Translations under genes and position numbers: made by a program
Source: Candidatus Melainabacteria bacterium
Lineage (GTDB): Bacteria > Cyanobacteriota > Vampirovibrionia > Obscuribacterales > Obscuribacteraceae
Direction: 5' to 3'
DNA length: 64,000 bases
Assembly (NCBI GenBank): GCA_027451745.1
Contig: DAIDIP010000012.1
Location: 41,216-105,215, forward strand
Part shown: piece after piece, positions 63,520 through 64,000 of the stretch
How the letters are laid out: each line of letters opens with the position of its first letter
How positions within the stretch are numbered: the stretch's first letter is position 1
The notes under the pieces: generated by a model
Told to the model about the DNA's origin: nothing
The model's input: only the letters and a program-made list of their open reading frames with translations
The model's database searches: none

Positions 63520-64000
63520 CTATGCTGCTTTTTGTAGTTTTTTTGCCATTTGTATAACCTTTTCTGTATTTGGATGGACTGATGAAAGATGCCAATGCAA
63601 GCGGCGTGGCGTTGATTCAATTGATACCGGCACAAGCAATAATGTATTGCGAATGCCGGCCACCGAAATATTCTCCCGAACAGTTGATTGATCAATACGC
63701 AGCATATGCAATAACTGATACGCCAGACCTTGCAGCACAAAACGAAATTGGTTGGCTGTAAATTCCTGGCAGCTTAGCGGTACTTTGCACTGGCTTTTAT
63801 TCTCCTTGATAAACATCTCCACTCGTGACCGCCTGCAATAGCTGTCTTCATAAATGCTTTTAGGAAAGCTGTGTTCGCTATTTGTTACTACGCATCTAAC
63901 ATCCAGCCCACTATCACTAAAATCTGCTCGCACAATAAGCCTGCGCTCCTTGCTCCAGCTATCAGCTTGATACATTATTTCTACTACCTTGCGTGTCCTT
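63520..64000 (-). mobile_element. IS1380-family transposase, C-terminal part (continues past the window)
   Basis: The open frame runs from the right edge to a stop at 63520 and reads VVEIMYQADSWSKERRLIVRADFSD, VRCVVTNSEHSF, YCRRSRVEMFIKENKSQCKVPLSCQEFTANQFRFVLQGLAYQLLHMLR. This is the end of the DDE transposase domain as in IS1380 elements, with the last catalytic Glu expected in EMFIKENK. No ATG need be invoked at 63975: the frame is open to the window edge. The 63354-63519 segment between mlaD and the stop would hold the IS end; I could not identify the terminal repeat. Confidence 0.8.

Overview
The window is AT-rich bacterial chromosome, dense with genes on both strands. The best placement is the non-photosynthetic sister group of the cyanobacteria (Melainabacteria / Vampirovibrionia). 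The ATP synthase cluster has the cyanobacterial order (AtpZ-like, a, c, b', b, delta, alpha, gamma), with two different b-type subunits and with beta and epsilon absent. There is also a cyanobacterial-type SepF, a PspA/Vipp1-family protein and a DHA2/HlyD/TolC efflux set that implies an outer membrane. No photosynthesis gene is present. This placement is inferred from protein families and gene order, not from a phylogeny.

Layout. 1-1685: type II fatty acid synthesis (fabG, acpP, fabF cut by the left edge). 1813-2220: a decayed MgtC-family gene. 2263-8540: a TPR protein with panB, an FmdB-like zinc ribbon protein, an RseP-like membrane protease, a SpoIID/LytB-like protein and a small membrane protein. 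8537-14393: ATP synthase operon, divergent from pspA. 15516-21825: a broken NfeD-like gene, tgt, pta, an unrecognised conserved-looking protein, an RNB exoribonuclease and a DnaQ-like exonuclease. 22036-28889: chromosome and division genes smc-scpA-scpB-ispD, then sepF. 34340-29008 (minus strand): dut-dapB-asd-dapA-rnj. 34598-38964: a RedB-like thioredoxin-fold protein, a hybrid histidine kinase and a facing double-receiver regulator.

39199-47332 is the accessory region. It begins with an intact tRNA-Thr(CGT) and ends at a degenerate same-strand copy of that tRNA, the usual signature of an island inserted into a tRNA gene. Its core is one tight minus-strand operon: an XRE regulator, a D12-class adenine methyltransferase, a PD-(D/E)xK endonuclease split by a -1 frameshift at a run of seven A, and a 1491-residue protein joining an Mrr-like nuclease to a STAND-type NTPase, resembling Avs antiphage proteins. 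A RelE-type toxin with its antitoxin and a HigA-like HTH protein lie beside it.

47350-64000 holds trhO, several secreted, lipo- and TPR proteins of unknown role, a large GT-C-like membrane protein, a universal stress protein, and an efflux module (tetR-emrB, emrA-tolC). Two inverted repeats of the same half-site and the same 15-nt spacing overlap the tetR and emrA promoters and are probably TetR operators. The right end has an ene-reductase, an mlaE interrupted by an in-frame TAG, an mlaD that appears cut short, and an IS1380-like transposase running off the window.

Start codons other than ATG are common (TTG for smc, dut and mlaD; GTG for the GT-C protein), and RNase J appears to start at ATT.
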